DNA of 64,000 nucleotides from Halodesulfovibrio aestuarii DSM 17919 = ATCC 29578 (GTDB lineage: Bacteria > Desulfobacterota > Desulfovibrionia > Desulfovibrionales > Desulfovibrionaceae). Made by a program: the position numbers and the translations under genes. The stretch's first letter is position 1. The number at the start of each line of letters is the position of its first letter. The stretch is taken from positions 1 through 64,000 of the forward strand of contig NZ_ARQF01000015.1 in assembly GCF_000384815.1 (NCBI RefSeq), given 5' to 3'. Shown here piece after piece: positions 43,129 through 51,698 of the stretch. The notes below the pieces were generated by a model that saw only the letters and a list, made by a program, of their open reading frames with translations, made no database searches and had not been told where the DNA came from.

Positions 43129-43920
43129 ATGAAGCCTTTTTCTACTATGCCCGCAGATGTCAAACAGCACATCCGCTACATTCTTACTGATATTGATGAC
43201 ACCCTCACAGATGAAGGCCGCCTGCGCGCAGAGGCATACACTGCTCTTGAGCAATTGCGTGAAAATGGCTTTATTGTCATCCCTATTACCGGACGTCCTG
43301 CAGGCTGGTGCGACCAAATTGCACGCATGTGGCCTGTCGATGGCGTGGTGGGCGAAAACGGTGCATTTTACTTCCGTTACGATGACAAATCAAAAAAAAT
43401 GATCCGTCGTTATGCAACTGCAGACGAACTCCGTGCGCAGCACAAAATCAAACTAGCAGAGCTTGGGGAACTTGTTGTTGAAAAAGTTCCCGGCTGTGCC
43501 ATTTCTGCAGATCAGGCGTACCGCGAGACAGACATCGCAATTGACTTCTGCGAAGATGTGCCAGCTCTCTCCATCGAAGCTGTACATAAAATTAAAGAAA
43601 TCTGCACCAGCGCCGGTACAACTGCAAAAATTAGTTCCATTCATGTAAATGCATGGTTCGGACAATATGACAAGCTTGCTATGTCTGCCCGCATTCTTAA
43701 AGAAGAATTTAACGTTGAACTCGAAGCTGTCCGCGAAAAAGTCGTCTACGCAGGCGACTCACCAAACGACGCCCCTATGTTCAGCTACTTCCCGAACTCA
43801 GTAGGTGTAGCAAATGTGCTTGAATTTGAAGATACCATCGAACACAAGCCGTCATGGATTACAGAAAAACGCGGTGGTGCAGGTTTTGCGCAGATCGCAG
43901 ACGGCTTACTGGCAACTTAA
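43129..43920 (+). CDS. HAD-IIB family phosphatase
   Basis: 263 residues from the ATG at 43129. A longer frame from 43015 crosses the operon terminator and is rejected. Motif I is LTDIDDTLTDEG with the nucleophile aspartate, motif II is IPITGRP, the motif III lysine region is in GQYDKLAMSARIL, and motif IV is VYAGDSPNDAPMF. The inserted cap (about 80-180) is of the C2B type found in sugar or phosphoglycerate phosphatases. Position after the phn transporter suggests, but does not prove, that it acts on a phosphorus compound imported by it. It has its own start after a terminator, so it may be transcribed by readthrough or its own promoter. Confidence 0.88.
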   Translation: MKPFSTMPADVKQHIRYILTDIDDTLTDEGRLRAEAYTALEQLRENGFIVIPITGRPAGWCDQIARMWPVDGVVGENGAFYFRYDDKSKKMIRRYATADELRAQHKIKLAELGELVVEKVPGCAISADQAYRETDIAIDFCEDVPALSIEAVHKIKEICTSAGTTAKISSIHVNAWFGQYDKLAMSARILKEEFNVELEAVREKVVYAGDSPNDAPMFSYFPNSVGVANVLEFEDTIEHKPSWITEKRGGAGFAQIADGLLAT

Positions 43921-44023
43921 TAGCTGCGCTTCTCCTGCGGGAAGCTTGCATTTCGATTTAGTTCATTAAAGAAAACTCGTTACAACAATCTTGCAATATT
44001 GATTCACACGCAATTAGTCTTAA

Positions 44024-44069
44024 GAAATACAAACAAAAGCCCTCATATGAGGGCTTTTGTTTGTATTTC
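44024..44069. terminator. perfect 46-bp palindrome, bidirectional terminator
   Basis: The 23 bases from 44024 to 44046 are repeated exactly inverted at 44047-44069, without any loop bases. The central GC part (AGCCCTCAT/ATGAGGGCT) is flanked by A-rich and T-rich arms, so it can end both the HAD gene and the minus-strand cluster. The rest of 43921-44218 has no gene. Confidence 0.9.
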
Positions 44070-44218
44070 TACTTGAACAGAAAACACTACGTTGCAGTTA
44101 CAGTAACGAAAGAGCCGTACATTTATGGAAAGTTCGTACAGAATAACCGCAATACGATAAAAAACGTTGCACCAGTAGCCATCGCGGATGACAAAGCTAG
44201 AAGTCTCCTTGAACCGTG

Positions 44219-44644
44219 CTAATTTTTTAAAATAAATGGTCCTTGGGAGAGATAATTTGCTTTTTCAGTTACAGCGACTTCATAGATCATGTTCGTTTTA
44301 AAATTAAATGTCATAACAACAGTCTGTGCATACTCTTCACTTCGCCATGTTATGTAAACAACTTGATCAGAAACTTGTACTACATCAAACCTTATGGTTT
44401 TCGGATCTGTCATTTTCATACCAGACTCAATTGAAAGCCTCATGGTATTCGGATCGACAATGAGTAATATATGAGACGCCCCCTTGAAAGGTCCAGTCCG
44501 CCATGTGTAGAGAATTGTTTTCCCCACCAAATCCCCCATTGTTACCGTGTTATTTTCCTGAGCGGTTATGGCAGTATCCTCTTCTGCATAGCTTGTTGTT
44601 ACACAAACCATCGTCAATACTATCGCTATCAGCAGCCTCTTCAT
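44219..44644 (-). CDS. secreted MoaF-like protein, paralogue 1
   Basis: 141 residues from the ATG at 44644 (GAGGTGGG upstream). A GTG four codons earlier is less likely. A signal peptide ends near SYAEED. The mature part begins with DLVGKTILYTWRTGPFKGASH, a strand pattern like the N-terminus of MoaF-type, lipocalin-like small barrels, and has the second conserved strand VYITWRSEEYAQTVVMTFNF. It shares the layout 'LVGKT...W...TWR...V.T.NF' with the next two genes. The role is unknown; the family name comes from a molybdenum cofactor gene region but gives no certain function. Confidence 0.7.
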   Translation of the reverse strand: MKRLLIAIVLTMVCVTTSYAEEDTAITAQENNTVTMGDLVGKTILYTWRTGPFKGASHILLIVDPNTMRLSIESGMKMTDPKTIRFDVVQVSDQVVYITWRSEEYAQTVVMTFNFKTNMIYEVAVTEKANYLSQGPFILKN

Positions 44645-44659
44645 AGCCCACCTCACCTA

Positions 44660-45160
44660 TTATTCATCCCTTGTTTTGCCCTTGAACAACTTCGGTAGGT
44701 CCTTTCTGTCTTTCTTTACGTCTCTAGTCCGCTCAATAGTAAAAGAACCCTTCAACAAATAATCACGATCCTCCTCCACAATCACACCATACATTTTCAT
44801 TGTTTTAAAATTATAGGTGATAATGGCTCGAGAACCTGTTGTTTTTTCACGCCATGACATTTGTAATATTTCACACCCCACCTTGATGCAGGCGTACTCA
44901 ACCTCTTCAACATTGCCTTTAGTACGTCCTGTTAACGAAGACCAAAGCATGGTTTTAGACGTTAAAATATCAGTTCGGTATGAAGCTCCAACAATGCTAC
45001 CGCGCCTCCATGTCTCAATGAGCGTCTTACCGACCAAATCCTCAGGTCGAATATCTACCTGTTGAGCCATGCCAAAAGCGGTGCCTTGCACAATTGATAA
45101 AAAGAAAAAAAGTAGAATAGGAATTTTACGCATAACTACACCCGCTATGTACTTATCCAT
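44660..45160 (-). CDS. secreted MoaF-like protein, paralogue 2
   Basis: 166 residues from the ATG at 45160, which has an AGGG site and lies 13 bases after the upstream gene. The signal peptide is long (hydrophobic ILLFFFLSIVQGTAFG). The domain starts with DLVGKTLIETWRRGSIVGASYR and has ILQMSWREKTTGSRAIITYNF. Unlike its neighbours it carries a basic C-terminal tail (RTRDVKKDRKDLPKLFKGK). Two cysteines near the middle (ACIKVGCEI) may form a disulfide. It forms one operon with paralogues 1 and 3. Confidence 0.7.
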   Translation of the reverse strand: MDKYIAGVVMRKIPILLFFFLSIVQGTAFGMAQQVDIRPEDLVGKTLIETWRRGSIVGASYRTDILTSKTMLWSSLTGRTKGNVEEVEYACIKVGCEILQMSWREKTTGSRAIITYNFKTMKMYGVIVEEDRDYLLKGSFTIERTRDVKKDRKDLPKLFKGKTRDE

Positions 45161-45173
45161 TACCAACCCTGAC

Positions 45174-45572
45174 CTACTCAAATGCAACTACACCTTCCGA
45201 TAGTAAATTCTTACCGTGATCGACCCGAACCATAAAACATCGCTCGGAACCAAAATCCATAGTAACAACATAACTCACGTGGTCAGACTTGCTGCGCCAT
45301 GTCACAATAATGGTTTTAGGATTAACCTGAGAAATTAAATACCCAGTCAAACCAGTTGAGGTGCCGATATTCCCTGTGAATCTCCACGCAAGCTCTTTAG
45401 ATGAAATAAACTGCATCTTAATAGTAGAATCAGGAAATGCCCCCGACTCCAGTGAGACAAGTACAGTCTGCCCCACAAGTGTGTCCGGTGTAATCTCTGA
45501 GTGAAAAAGACTGCACCCTGCTAAAAAAACTATCAAAAAAACAAAAACAAGCGCGTGCTGTCTCATGAACAC
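45174..45572 (-). CDS. MoaF-like lipoprotein, paralogue 3
   Basis: 132 residues. The lipobox FLAGC after a short hydrophobic stretch predicts a lipoprotein. The mature domain has DTLVGQTVLVSLESGAFPDS, IIVTWRSKSDHVSYVVTMDF and a final LLSEGVVAFE, matching the layout of the two following genes. It is the first gene of the three-gene run on the minus strand. GAGGAG lies ahead of the ATG. Three tandem related envelope proteins imply repeated duplication. Confidence 0.72.
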   Translation of the reverse strand: MFMRQHALVFVFLIVFLAGCSLFHSEITPDTLVGQTVLVSLESGAFPDSTIKMQFISSKELAWRFTGNIGTSTGLTGYLISQVNPKTIIVTWRSKSDHVSYVVTMDFGSERCFMVRVDHGKNLLSEGVVAFE

Positions 45573-45661
45573 TCCTCACTTACACTCGACTGAGGAAGAA
45601 TGCGCCATGAAGAACAGGAACCAGAGAGACTCTATTCCCTGTTCCATGACAACCTACGTAT

Positions 45662-46057
45662 TTAACACACCGTTACAGAAGGATCTTCATTAGAAGTTTT
45701 CTGTTCATATGGATTGTGCATCTCAGGCGTTGTCTTATCCATATTTTCATCACCTTTTTCGGTGCATTCATCATCTTTTTTCACAGAATCTTGGTTCGTA
45801 TCGTTGGTATCTGTCCCTTCCGGCATCATCTCTTCCCGAGTTTTATCTTCATCAACTTTTTCCTCAGGCATAACTTTTTCCACATCAGCATCTTTATCTT
45901 CTGTCTGACCTTTTTCGACGGTGCCGGAAGTTGTATCTTTTTGCATTTCTTGTTGCGTATCGGGAGATTCGGTGTTTGTAGCAGAATTGTCACTTCCGCA
46001 CCCAACGAACAACAACATTGCACAACCAACTAACAAGAAACAAGATTTCTTTAACAT
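45662..46057 (-). CDS. acidic low-complexity lipoprotein
   Basis: 131 residues from the ATG at 46057 (AGGTGG upstream). The N-terminus is a lipoprotein signal with lipobox LFVGC. The rest is a charged, probably disordered stretch rich in Glu, Asp, Lys and Thr (VEKVMPEEKVDEDKTREEMM), ending in a cysteine. No domain is recognised. It may be a spacer-like envelope protein. It could be in one unit with the MoaF-like genes but is separated from them by about 90 bases. Confidence 0.65.
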   Translation of the reverse strand: MLKKSCFLLVGCAMLLFVGCGSDNSATNTESPDTQQEMQKDTTSGTVEKGQTEDKDADVEKVMPEEKVDEDKTREEMMPEGTDTNDTNQDSVKKDDECTEKGDENMDKTTPEMHNPYEQKTSNEDPSVTVC

Positions 46058-46441
46058 ACTGTCCACCTGTTATATGAATCATCTTATCTAACTGTCTTAA
46101 AGTGGCATAAAACAGACTTTTCTAGAAAGTATATGCATTGAAAAATAATGTAGATTTAGGAATATAAAGTTTTAAAGAGAACTACTACTTTGTAATTACA
46201 TGCAGTTTTTAACACATCATAAAAACACAACCTATTTTTCTTGAGTACAAAAAGAGAATTGCAACCACTTAACAACATTACAACATTCATCTCTTCAAAC
46301 AATAACATACTGTTTTAAAAGTTTTTTTTGCAGAACGCTTGACTTCAAAATACAACTTCATAAAATGCTCAAAAAGTACACCTAGTAAAGGCTCACCCAC
46401 AACAAAACAATATCTCATAATAAACTACAAAGGATGCCAAT
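46058..46441. other. AT-rich intergenic region between divergent genes
   Basis: Apart from ribosome sites at both ends (AGGTGG for the lipoprotein, AAGGA for the YciI gene) I see no clear promoter, repeat or gene. Confidence 0.4.
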
Positions 46442-46735
46442 ATGTTCATTGTATCTCTCACTTACACATGTGAATTGGATCAAATCAACGCACACCTTGA
46501 AGCACATATTGCGTACCTTAAGAACCAATATGCATTAGGGCATTTTGTCGCTTCCGGCAGAAAAGTTCCTCGCACAGGTGGAGTAATTCTGGCTCGATTT
46601 GACTCCCGGGAAGAACTGGATGCAGCACTTCAGCTTGACCCATTCTACAAAGAAAAACTTGCTTCCTATGAGATTCAGGAGTTCATACCGACGATGGTTG
46701 GGGAAGGTCTTGAGGCCATACGAGAAGAAGCGTAA
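46442..46735 (+). CDS. YciI-family protein
   Basis: 97 residues, the size of a single YciI domain. Conserved features are FIVSLTYTCELDQINAHLEAHIAYLK at the N-terminus, GHFVASGRKVPRTGGVILA in the middle and the DPFYKEKLASYEIQEFIP segment. The catalytic-like His-Asp pair of the fold seems to be represented by H22 and D81-type residues. YciI proteins are small alpha+beta barrels of uncertain function, some with hydrolase or dehalogenase activity. AAGGA precedes the ATG. Confidence 0.9.
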   Translation: MFIVSLTYTCELDQINAHLEAHIAYLKNQYALGHFVASGRKVPRTGGVILARFDSREELDAALQLDPFYKEKLASYEIQEFIPTMVGEGLEAIREEA

Positions 46736-46999
46736 TTACTTGAAATGAGCAAAGCCTCTTCTGAAGTAACCACAATATTGGAGCAGGAAGCTCTGCTCCA
46801 ATCCAGAGGATTTTCTCGAGCTCCACACGGGAAGAGTCCTTTGCCGGGGCAATACTCTGTGCTGCAAGAAACTGAAGTGATGGCTGAACAACCTACATAT
46901 ATGTTTCTTGTTAATTCAGGACACTGTATCCGTAGAATCACTGGTTTTACGGACAACCATAATACAAACAAACCACGTTAAGATTACAAGGACACCATC

Positions 47000-48295
47000 A
47001 TGGGACACATCATTGCTAAAGACATATACAAAGAACTCGGAGAAAAGCTCGACGGATCTATGGTGCGTATGCCTTGGAATGATGCCCTGAAAGAAATGGT
47101 GACCTATCTATACACTCCTGCTGAAGCGGAGCTTATTGTTGCAATGCCATACAGGCCGGCAACGCTGGAACGCATTGCAACAATGACCAAGCTCAACGAG
47201 ACCAAACTACGCTACATGCTTGATGGTCTATGCAAAAAGGGGCTTGTTTGCGACATATGGAATGGTGACCAATACGAATATATGGTCAGCCCTTTTGTTG
47301 TTGGTTTTTTTGAATTCACCATGATGCGTACCGGAACCAATCTGCCGCAGAAAAAATGGGCAGAACTGTTTCAAGCGTATATGTTCGGGAAAAAAGAATT
47401 TCTGGATGCTAACTTTGCTGATGGTCAAAAAATTTCCGTCATGCGTGCACTGCCGTACGAAGAAACTATTATTGCGGATCCGCATGTAGAAGTGCTTGAT
47501 TACGAACGTGCTGCAGCCCTTATCGACGCTCAATCATCTTTTGCTGTGGGCCTGTGTTCCTGCCGGCACGAAAAACACCACCTTGGCGAACAAAAATGCA
47601 ATGTTCCACTGGACACCTGCACTACCATCGGGAGCGGGGCAGAATTTCTTATTCGAAACAACCTTGCCAGACGTTCCAGTAAAGATGAAATGTTCGACAT
47701 ACTTGCCCGCTCAAAAGACATGGGATTCACCCTCACAGCGGATAACGTAAAGCAGGATGTAGGATTTATTTGCCACTGTTGCGGCTGCTGCTGTACCCTT
47801 ATGAACGGAATCAAAAAAACCGGATACACCAACATTCTTGTATCATCCTCCTTTGTTGCCACATGCAGCGAGGAAGACTGCATCGGGTGCGGCCTGTGCG
47901 CCAAGGCCTGTCCTGTTGATGCCATTTCCATGCAGGAACGCTTCGGTGCTGTCATCAAAGATAAGCGTCCTAAAAAGCTTGCAGTAATTGATACAGACCG
48001 TTGTCTGGGATGCGGTGTATGTGCGCTACAATGCAAACCCAAAGCACTCGTTCTGGAAAAAACATCCAAGCGTGTAATCCATCCTGAAGACACATTTGAA
48101 CGGGCGATTCTACAATCTCTGGAACGAGGCACCTTACAGAATCTCCTTTTCGATAATCCCAACAGTAAAGCAGATAACTTCATGCGCTTCGTGCTAGGAG
48201 GGTTCCTCAAACTCTCTCCCGTCAAAAAAAGCCTCATGAGTGACACATTACGCTCACGTTTTTTACAAGCACTGAGAGATGTGTCTGGAAATTAA
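47000..48295 (+). CDS. multi-cluster Fe-S protein with winged-helix N-terminus
   Basis: 431 residues. Residues 40-95 look like a winged helix (PATLERIATMTKLNETKLRYML). The middle has a cysteine group in GLCSCRHEKHHLG followed by CNVPLDTC, then the unusual cluster CHCCGCCC near 260. The C-terminal part has two ferredoxin [4Fe-4S] motifs: CIGCGLCAKACP and CLGCGVCALQCK. Together these could bind several clusters and act as an electron carrier or a redox-responsive protein. AAGGA precedes the ATG. It has no obvious enzyme partner in the neighbourhood. The family is found widely in anaerobes with unknown function. Confidence 0.85.
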   Translation: MGHIIAKDIYKELGEKLDGSMVRMPWNDALKEMVTYLYTPAEAELIVAMPYRPATLERIATMTKLNETKLRYMLDGLCKKGLVCDIWNGDQYEYMVSPFVVGFFEFTMMRTGTNLPQKKWAELFQAYMFGKKEFLDANFADGQKISVMRALPYEETIIADPHVEVLDYERAAALIDAQSSFAVGLCSCRHEKHHLGEQKCNVPLDTCTTIGSGAEFLIRNNLARRSSKDEMFDILARSKDMGFTLTADNVKQDVGFICHCCGCCCTLMNGIKKTGYTNILVSSSFVATCSEEDCIGCGLCAKACPVDAISMQERFGAVIKDKRPKKLAVIDTDRCLGCGVCALQCKPKALVLEKTSKRVIHPEDTFERAILQSLERGTLQNLLFDNPNSKADNFMRFVLGGFLKLSPVKKSLMSDTLRSRFLQALRDVSGN

Positions 48296-48448
48296 TCAAG
48301 CTAAACAGCGTATATCATAGAGAAAAAAATTTTATTTTGCATTCCTTTTGCAAATAGACTAAACGTTCCTTGCTTACTAATTTATCAATTTACAATTGCA
48401 ATGAACACCGCGCTATGTGCTCAGAAAATCAGTGAAAAAGGGATTGCA

Positions 48449-49015
48449 ATGATATGTCTCAGAAAAAATCATAAACGTGCTGTTTATTACGATGAAGAAA
48501 AAAAGCAGTATACTAAATGTTTTACTCCTAAATTAGAACTAAAACTGAAATATTGGTTTGGTCTGCGTCAATATCCTGGCTTAAATTTTGCTCATATTGC
48601 TAACAGATTAAACGCTCTTGGATTAAAAACACCTCCAGTTATCACTGCCGAAAAATACAAGATTATAACTCAAGAAGTTGAAGCTCCAACGCTTAAAGAA
48701 TATCTGCAAGAGACTAAGGATCCAACCATTGAACCACGCCTTATTGAACTTGTAGCCACTATCCTTAATTCCGGAATTGTTTTTTTTGACTTTCATTACG
48801 AAAATTTTCTCTACAAAGATAACGAGTTTTGTGTTTTAGATCTTGAAGGATACAGTGATTCTTTTTTCACATCACGTGGGAAATCCGGTGTGCTTTACCG
48901 TATTGAGAAACACCTCGGCACCCATTTCCGTGAAGAAGTTGAACGGCGTTGGGTAAACGTAACCCTGTCACACAAAATTTCAGACATTTTCCAAAAGCTG
49001 CGTGGTAAAAAATAG
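48449..49015 (+). CDS. WaaP/Kdo-kinase-like small kinase
   Basis: 188 residues from the ATG at 48449 (AAGGGA upstream). An earlier in-frame ATG at 48401 lacks a site. The fold is that of a minimal lipopolysaccharide or RIO-like kinase: an N-lobe with YDEEKKQYTKCF, the catalytic-loop motif FFDFHYENFLY (D-x-H-x-x-N) and the metal-binding VLDLEGY. Family members phosphorylate LPS core sugars at the inner membrane. The low GC of this gene relative to the following topoisomerase gene suggests different ancestry. It is not in a clear LPS gene cluster. Confidence 0.7.
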   Translation: MICLRKNHKRAVYYDEEKKQYTKCFTPKLELKLKYWFGLRQYPGLNFAHIANRLNALGLKTPPVITAEKYKIITQEVEAPTLKEYLQETKDPTIEPRLIELVATILNSGIVFFDFHYENFLYKDNEFCVLDLEGYSDSFFTSRGKSGVLYRIEKHLGTHFREEVERRWVNVTLSHKISDIFQKLRGKK

Positions 49016-49057
49016 CTCATTGACGCAAAGCCCAGTTCGTCCTACCTGTGTCGGATA

Positions 49058-51427
49058 ATGCCAAAGACACTTATTATTGCAGAAAAGCCCTCGGTTGCCC
49101 GTGAAATTGCCCCGCATGTGAACGCCACCAACCGCAAGGAAGGATATTTAGAAGGTGCCACCCATATAGTCAGCTGGGCTGTTGGGCACCTCGTAGGCAT
49201 TGCTGAACCAGAGGAACAGCATGAAGCATGGCAGGGACGCTGGAACATAGAGCAACTGCCCATAATTCCCCCCAAATTCAAACTTGCCGTCCTTAAAGAA
49301 GGACAACGACAATACGCAGTTCTCAACCGTTTACTGAACGATCAGAACGTCTCTGACATTGTCAACGCAACAGATGCCGGGCGTGAAGGCGAACTTATCT
49401 TCCGCCGCATTTACCTCATGGCAGGCTGCGACAAGCCTGTGAAGCGCCTGTGGGCGAACGACATGACTGAAGAGGGGCTAAAAAAAAGCTTGAACAAGCT
49501 CATGCCTGATTCCAAAAAACGTAATTTGGGCCTTGCCGCATTTGCCAGAGCCGAAGCTGACTGGCTGATCGGTATGAACTTTTCCCGCATCTTCACAGTA
49601 AAAGCGAACCGCCTTATTTCTGTAGGACGTGTGCAGACCCCTGTACTAAAGCTCCTTGCAGACCGCCGCAACGAAATCGAACACTTTGAGCCTAAAGATT
49701 ACTGGACAGTTGAAGCGACCTTCTGCCGTCCAGAAAAATCCAGTGCGCCCATTGAAGCAGGCGCTGAATCAAACACGCAACAAGAGACACCTGCTGATTG
49801 CTTCTCTGCGACCTATCATCTTCCCGAGGATGAAAAAGAAACACGCATTAACTTTGAATCACGGGCTCTGAAAGTTGTAGAAGAGTGCAAGGATAAAGAA
49901 GGCAAAGTTGAAGGCGTTATCAGCCGTAAAGGCAGCACGAAACCACCTTTGCCGTTTGACCTGACCACACTCCAGCGTGAAGCGAACACCCGCTTCGGAC
50001 TTTCAGCAAAGGATACCCTTGCCATTGCTCAGGCATTGTACGAACAGAAAAAACTTATTACCTACCCTCGTACAGATTCACGCCATTTAACTAAAGAACT
50101 GTTCGCAGAAATTCTCACGTATTTCCGCGCTATCTACCCTCTCTATAAAGAAGAAACAGTTCCTGCTGTGAATAGAATTAAAGACGGTAAAAAGTTTCCA
50201 TGTGTGAATGATAAGAAAGTTACCGATCACCACGCTATCATCCCTACAGCTCGCAAGGCAAACATTCTTCAGCTATCCGGTGATGAACAAAAAATTTATG
50301 AAATGATCTGCCGCCGCTTCATCGCAGCCTTCAGTCAGGAAGCAGTATACCAGTCATCCACCGTCCGTGTGCTTGTGGGTGAACATTTGTTCGTCGCCAA
50401 AGGGAAAATATTCAAGGACAAAGGCTGGCTCGTGGTCGAACCGTGGCGAGCTGCGCAGGACAACCCGCTACCGTCACTCCGCAAGGGAGCAACCGTAAAC
50501 ACTGACGCCATCGACACAGTAAAACGCCAGACAAAAGCTCCGGCACACTTTACAGACGCGTCACTCCTGAGCGCTATGGAGACAGCCGGTAAATTTGTAG
50601 AAGACGAAGAGCTCCGTCTCGCCATGAAAGAACGTGGCCTTGGTACTCCGGCAACGCGTGCACAGGTTATTGAAACGCTACTCTCGCGAAAGTACATAGA
50701 ACGCAATGGAAAAAAACTTCAGGCCACGAACTCCGGTCAGGAAATTATTGAAGTAATCTCCGCCATGCTTCCTGACATCGTTTCTCCTGAAATGACAGGA
50801 CAATGGGAAAAGAAGCTTAAAGATATTGAAGGCGGCACCGCCACCTACCCGGAATTCATGCATTCCATCCGTCATCTTGTTGCAGGCAGCATCCACAACA
50901 TTAAAGATAAAAGCGTGGCGCCGATTCTGCTGGCAATGAAAGCCAAAGAAGTCGGAGAACGGGAACCGGACGGAACATGCCCGTTATGCGGTGGTGAGGT
51001 GGTTGATTTGGACAAACGATACGCCTGTTCCAACTGGAAACGTGATGATGGCGGCTGTCTGTTTGTTATCTGGAAAAGTATGTTCGGACGCACGATCGAT
51101 AAAACAATTGTTGACGAACTGCTGTCCAAGGGACGCACCACAGAACCTCTCGAACTGGTTTCCAAAGCCGGTAAAAAATACTCAGCCTTTCTTAAAATTG
51201 AGCTTGGACAAGTTAAACTGGAATTCGTGAATTCGCCGCGCCCATATGCATCAACACAACAGGTTGCAGAATACGATGGAGTGCCACCGGAAGATATGCC
51301 GCCACCTGCCCCGCTTCCCGGACAGGACGATTATGCCCCCCCTCCGATGTCAGACGATAATATGACTGAAACACAGATGGCGGCACAGCCACCAGTGGAC
51401 GAAGATTCTATAGATATCAATTCGTAA
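49058..51427 (+). CDS. topB: DNA topoisomerase III
   Basis: 789 residues. The TOPRIM domain (KTLIIAEKPSVAREIA, TDAGREGELIFR) and the type IA core follow in the usual order, with the active-site tyrosine in KLITYPRTDSRHL. FTDASLLSAMETAG and GLGTPATRAQVIETLL are conserved core motifs. A C-terminal zinc finger is present (CPLCGGEV, then CSNWKRDDGGC). An acidic proline-rich tail ends the protein. It resolves single-stranded DNA links and recombination intermediates in the cytosol. The start is ATG; the ribosome site is weak. Confidence 0.97.
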   Translation: MPKTLIIAEKPSVAREIAPHVNATNRKEGYLEGATHIVSWAVGHLVGIAEPEEQHEAWQGRWNIEQLPIIPPKFKLAVLKEGQRQYAVLNRLLNDQNVSDIVNATDAGREGELIFRRIYLMAGCDKPVKRLWANDMTEEGLKKSLNKLMPDSKKRNLGLAAFARAEADWLIGMNFSRIFTVKANRLISVGRVQTPVLKLLADRRNEIEHFEPKDYWTVEATFCRPEKSSAPIEAGAESNTQQETPADCFSATYHLPEDEKETRINFESRALKVVEECKDKEGKVEGVISRKGSTKPPLPFDLTTLQREANTRFGLSAKDTLAIAQALYEQKKLITYPRTDSRHLTKELFAEILTYFRAIYPLYKEETVPAVNRIKDGKKFPCVNDKKVTDHHAIIPTARKANILQLSGDEQKIYEMICRRFIAAFSQEAVYQSSTVRVLVGEHLFVAKGKIFKDKGWLVVEPWRAAQDNPLPSLRKGATVNTDAIDTVKRQTKAPAHFTDASLLSAMETAGKFVEDEELRLAMKERGLGTPATRAQVIETLLSRKYIERNGKKLQATNSGQEIIEVISAMLPDIVSPEMTGQWEKKLKDIEGGTATYPEFMHSIRHLVAGSIHNIKDKSVAPILLAMKAKEVGEREPDGTCPLCGGEVVDLDKRYACSNWKRDDGGCLFVIWKSMFGRTIDKTIVDELLSKGRTTEPLELVSKAGKKYSAFLKIELGQVKLEFVNSPRPYASTQQVAEYDGVPPEDMPPPAPLPGQDDYAPPPMSDDNMTETQMAAQPPVDEDSIDINS

Positions 51428-51453
51428 AACGAAACAGTCCTACAAAAAAATAT

Positions 51454-51480
51454 AAGCTCACAGTTTTTGTGGGCTTTTTT
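51454..51480 (+). terminator. terminator of topB
   Basis: AAGCTCACA (51454-51462) pairs with TGTGGGCTT (51468-51476) with one wobble pair, followed by a T run. Confidence 0.75.
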
Positions 51481-51547
51481 TGTTCATTGCTTCGAAACTT
51501 ATACAAAACAACGTTAGGAAATACTGGAAATAAACCATAGCCAGTAT

Positions 51548-51667
51548 AGAATATATTGTTATATTCTGCACTACTTGAAATATTTTTTTTGGAAAAAAAT
51601 TATTTTTTTACTTTACAAAGTCAAACTGAAAATATAAATAGTAATCATTCCTGTTAAGGAATTCCTT
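51548..51667 (+). promoter_or_regulatory. rubrerythrin upstream region with two palindromes
   Basis: AGAATATA-TTGT-TATATTCT (51548-51567) is a perfect 8-bp inverted repeat, and AAGGAATTCCTT (51656-51667) is a 12-bp palindrome close to the ribosome site. TATAAA at 51633-51638 may be the -10 box. Rubrerythrin genes of sulfate reducers are often under PerR-type control. The first repeat does not match the classic PerR box exactly. Confidence 0.4.
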
Positions 51668-51698
51668 GAAAACAACTAACACACTTGTGGAGTGAATA

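Noticed and set aside
46745-46981. 78-codon plus-strand frame between the YciI and Fe-S genes
   Set aside because: No ribosome site, no recognisable domain, and an equally long opposite frame exists. It could be a decayed gene, but the evidence is insufficient.
47530-48246. 238-codon minus-strand frame opposite the Fe-S protein
   Set aside because: Shadow of a gene with clear ferredoxin motifs; basic, repetitive composition.
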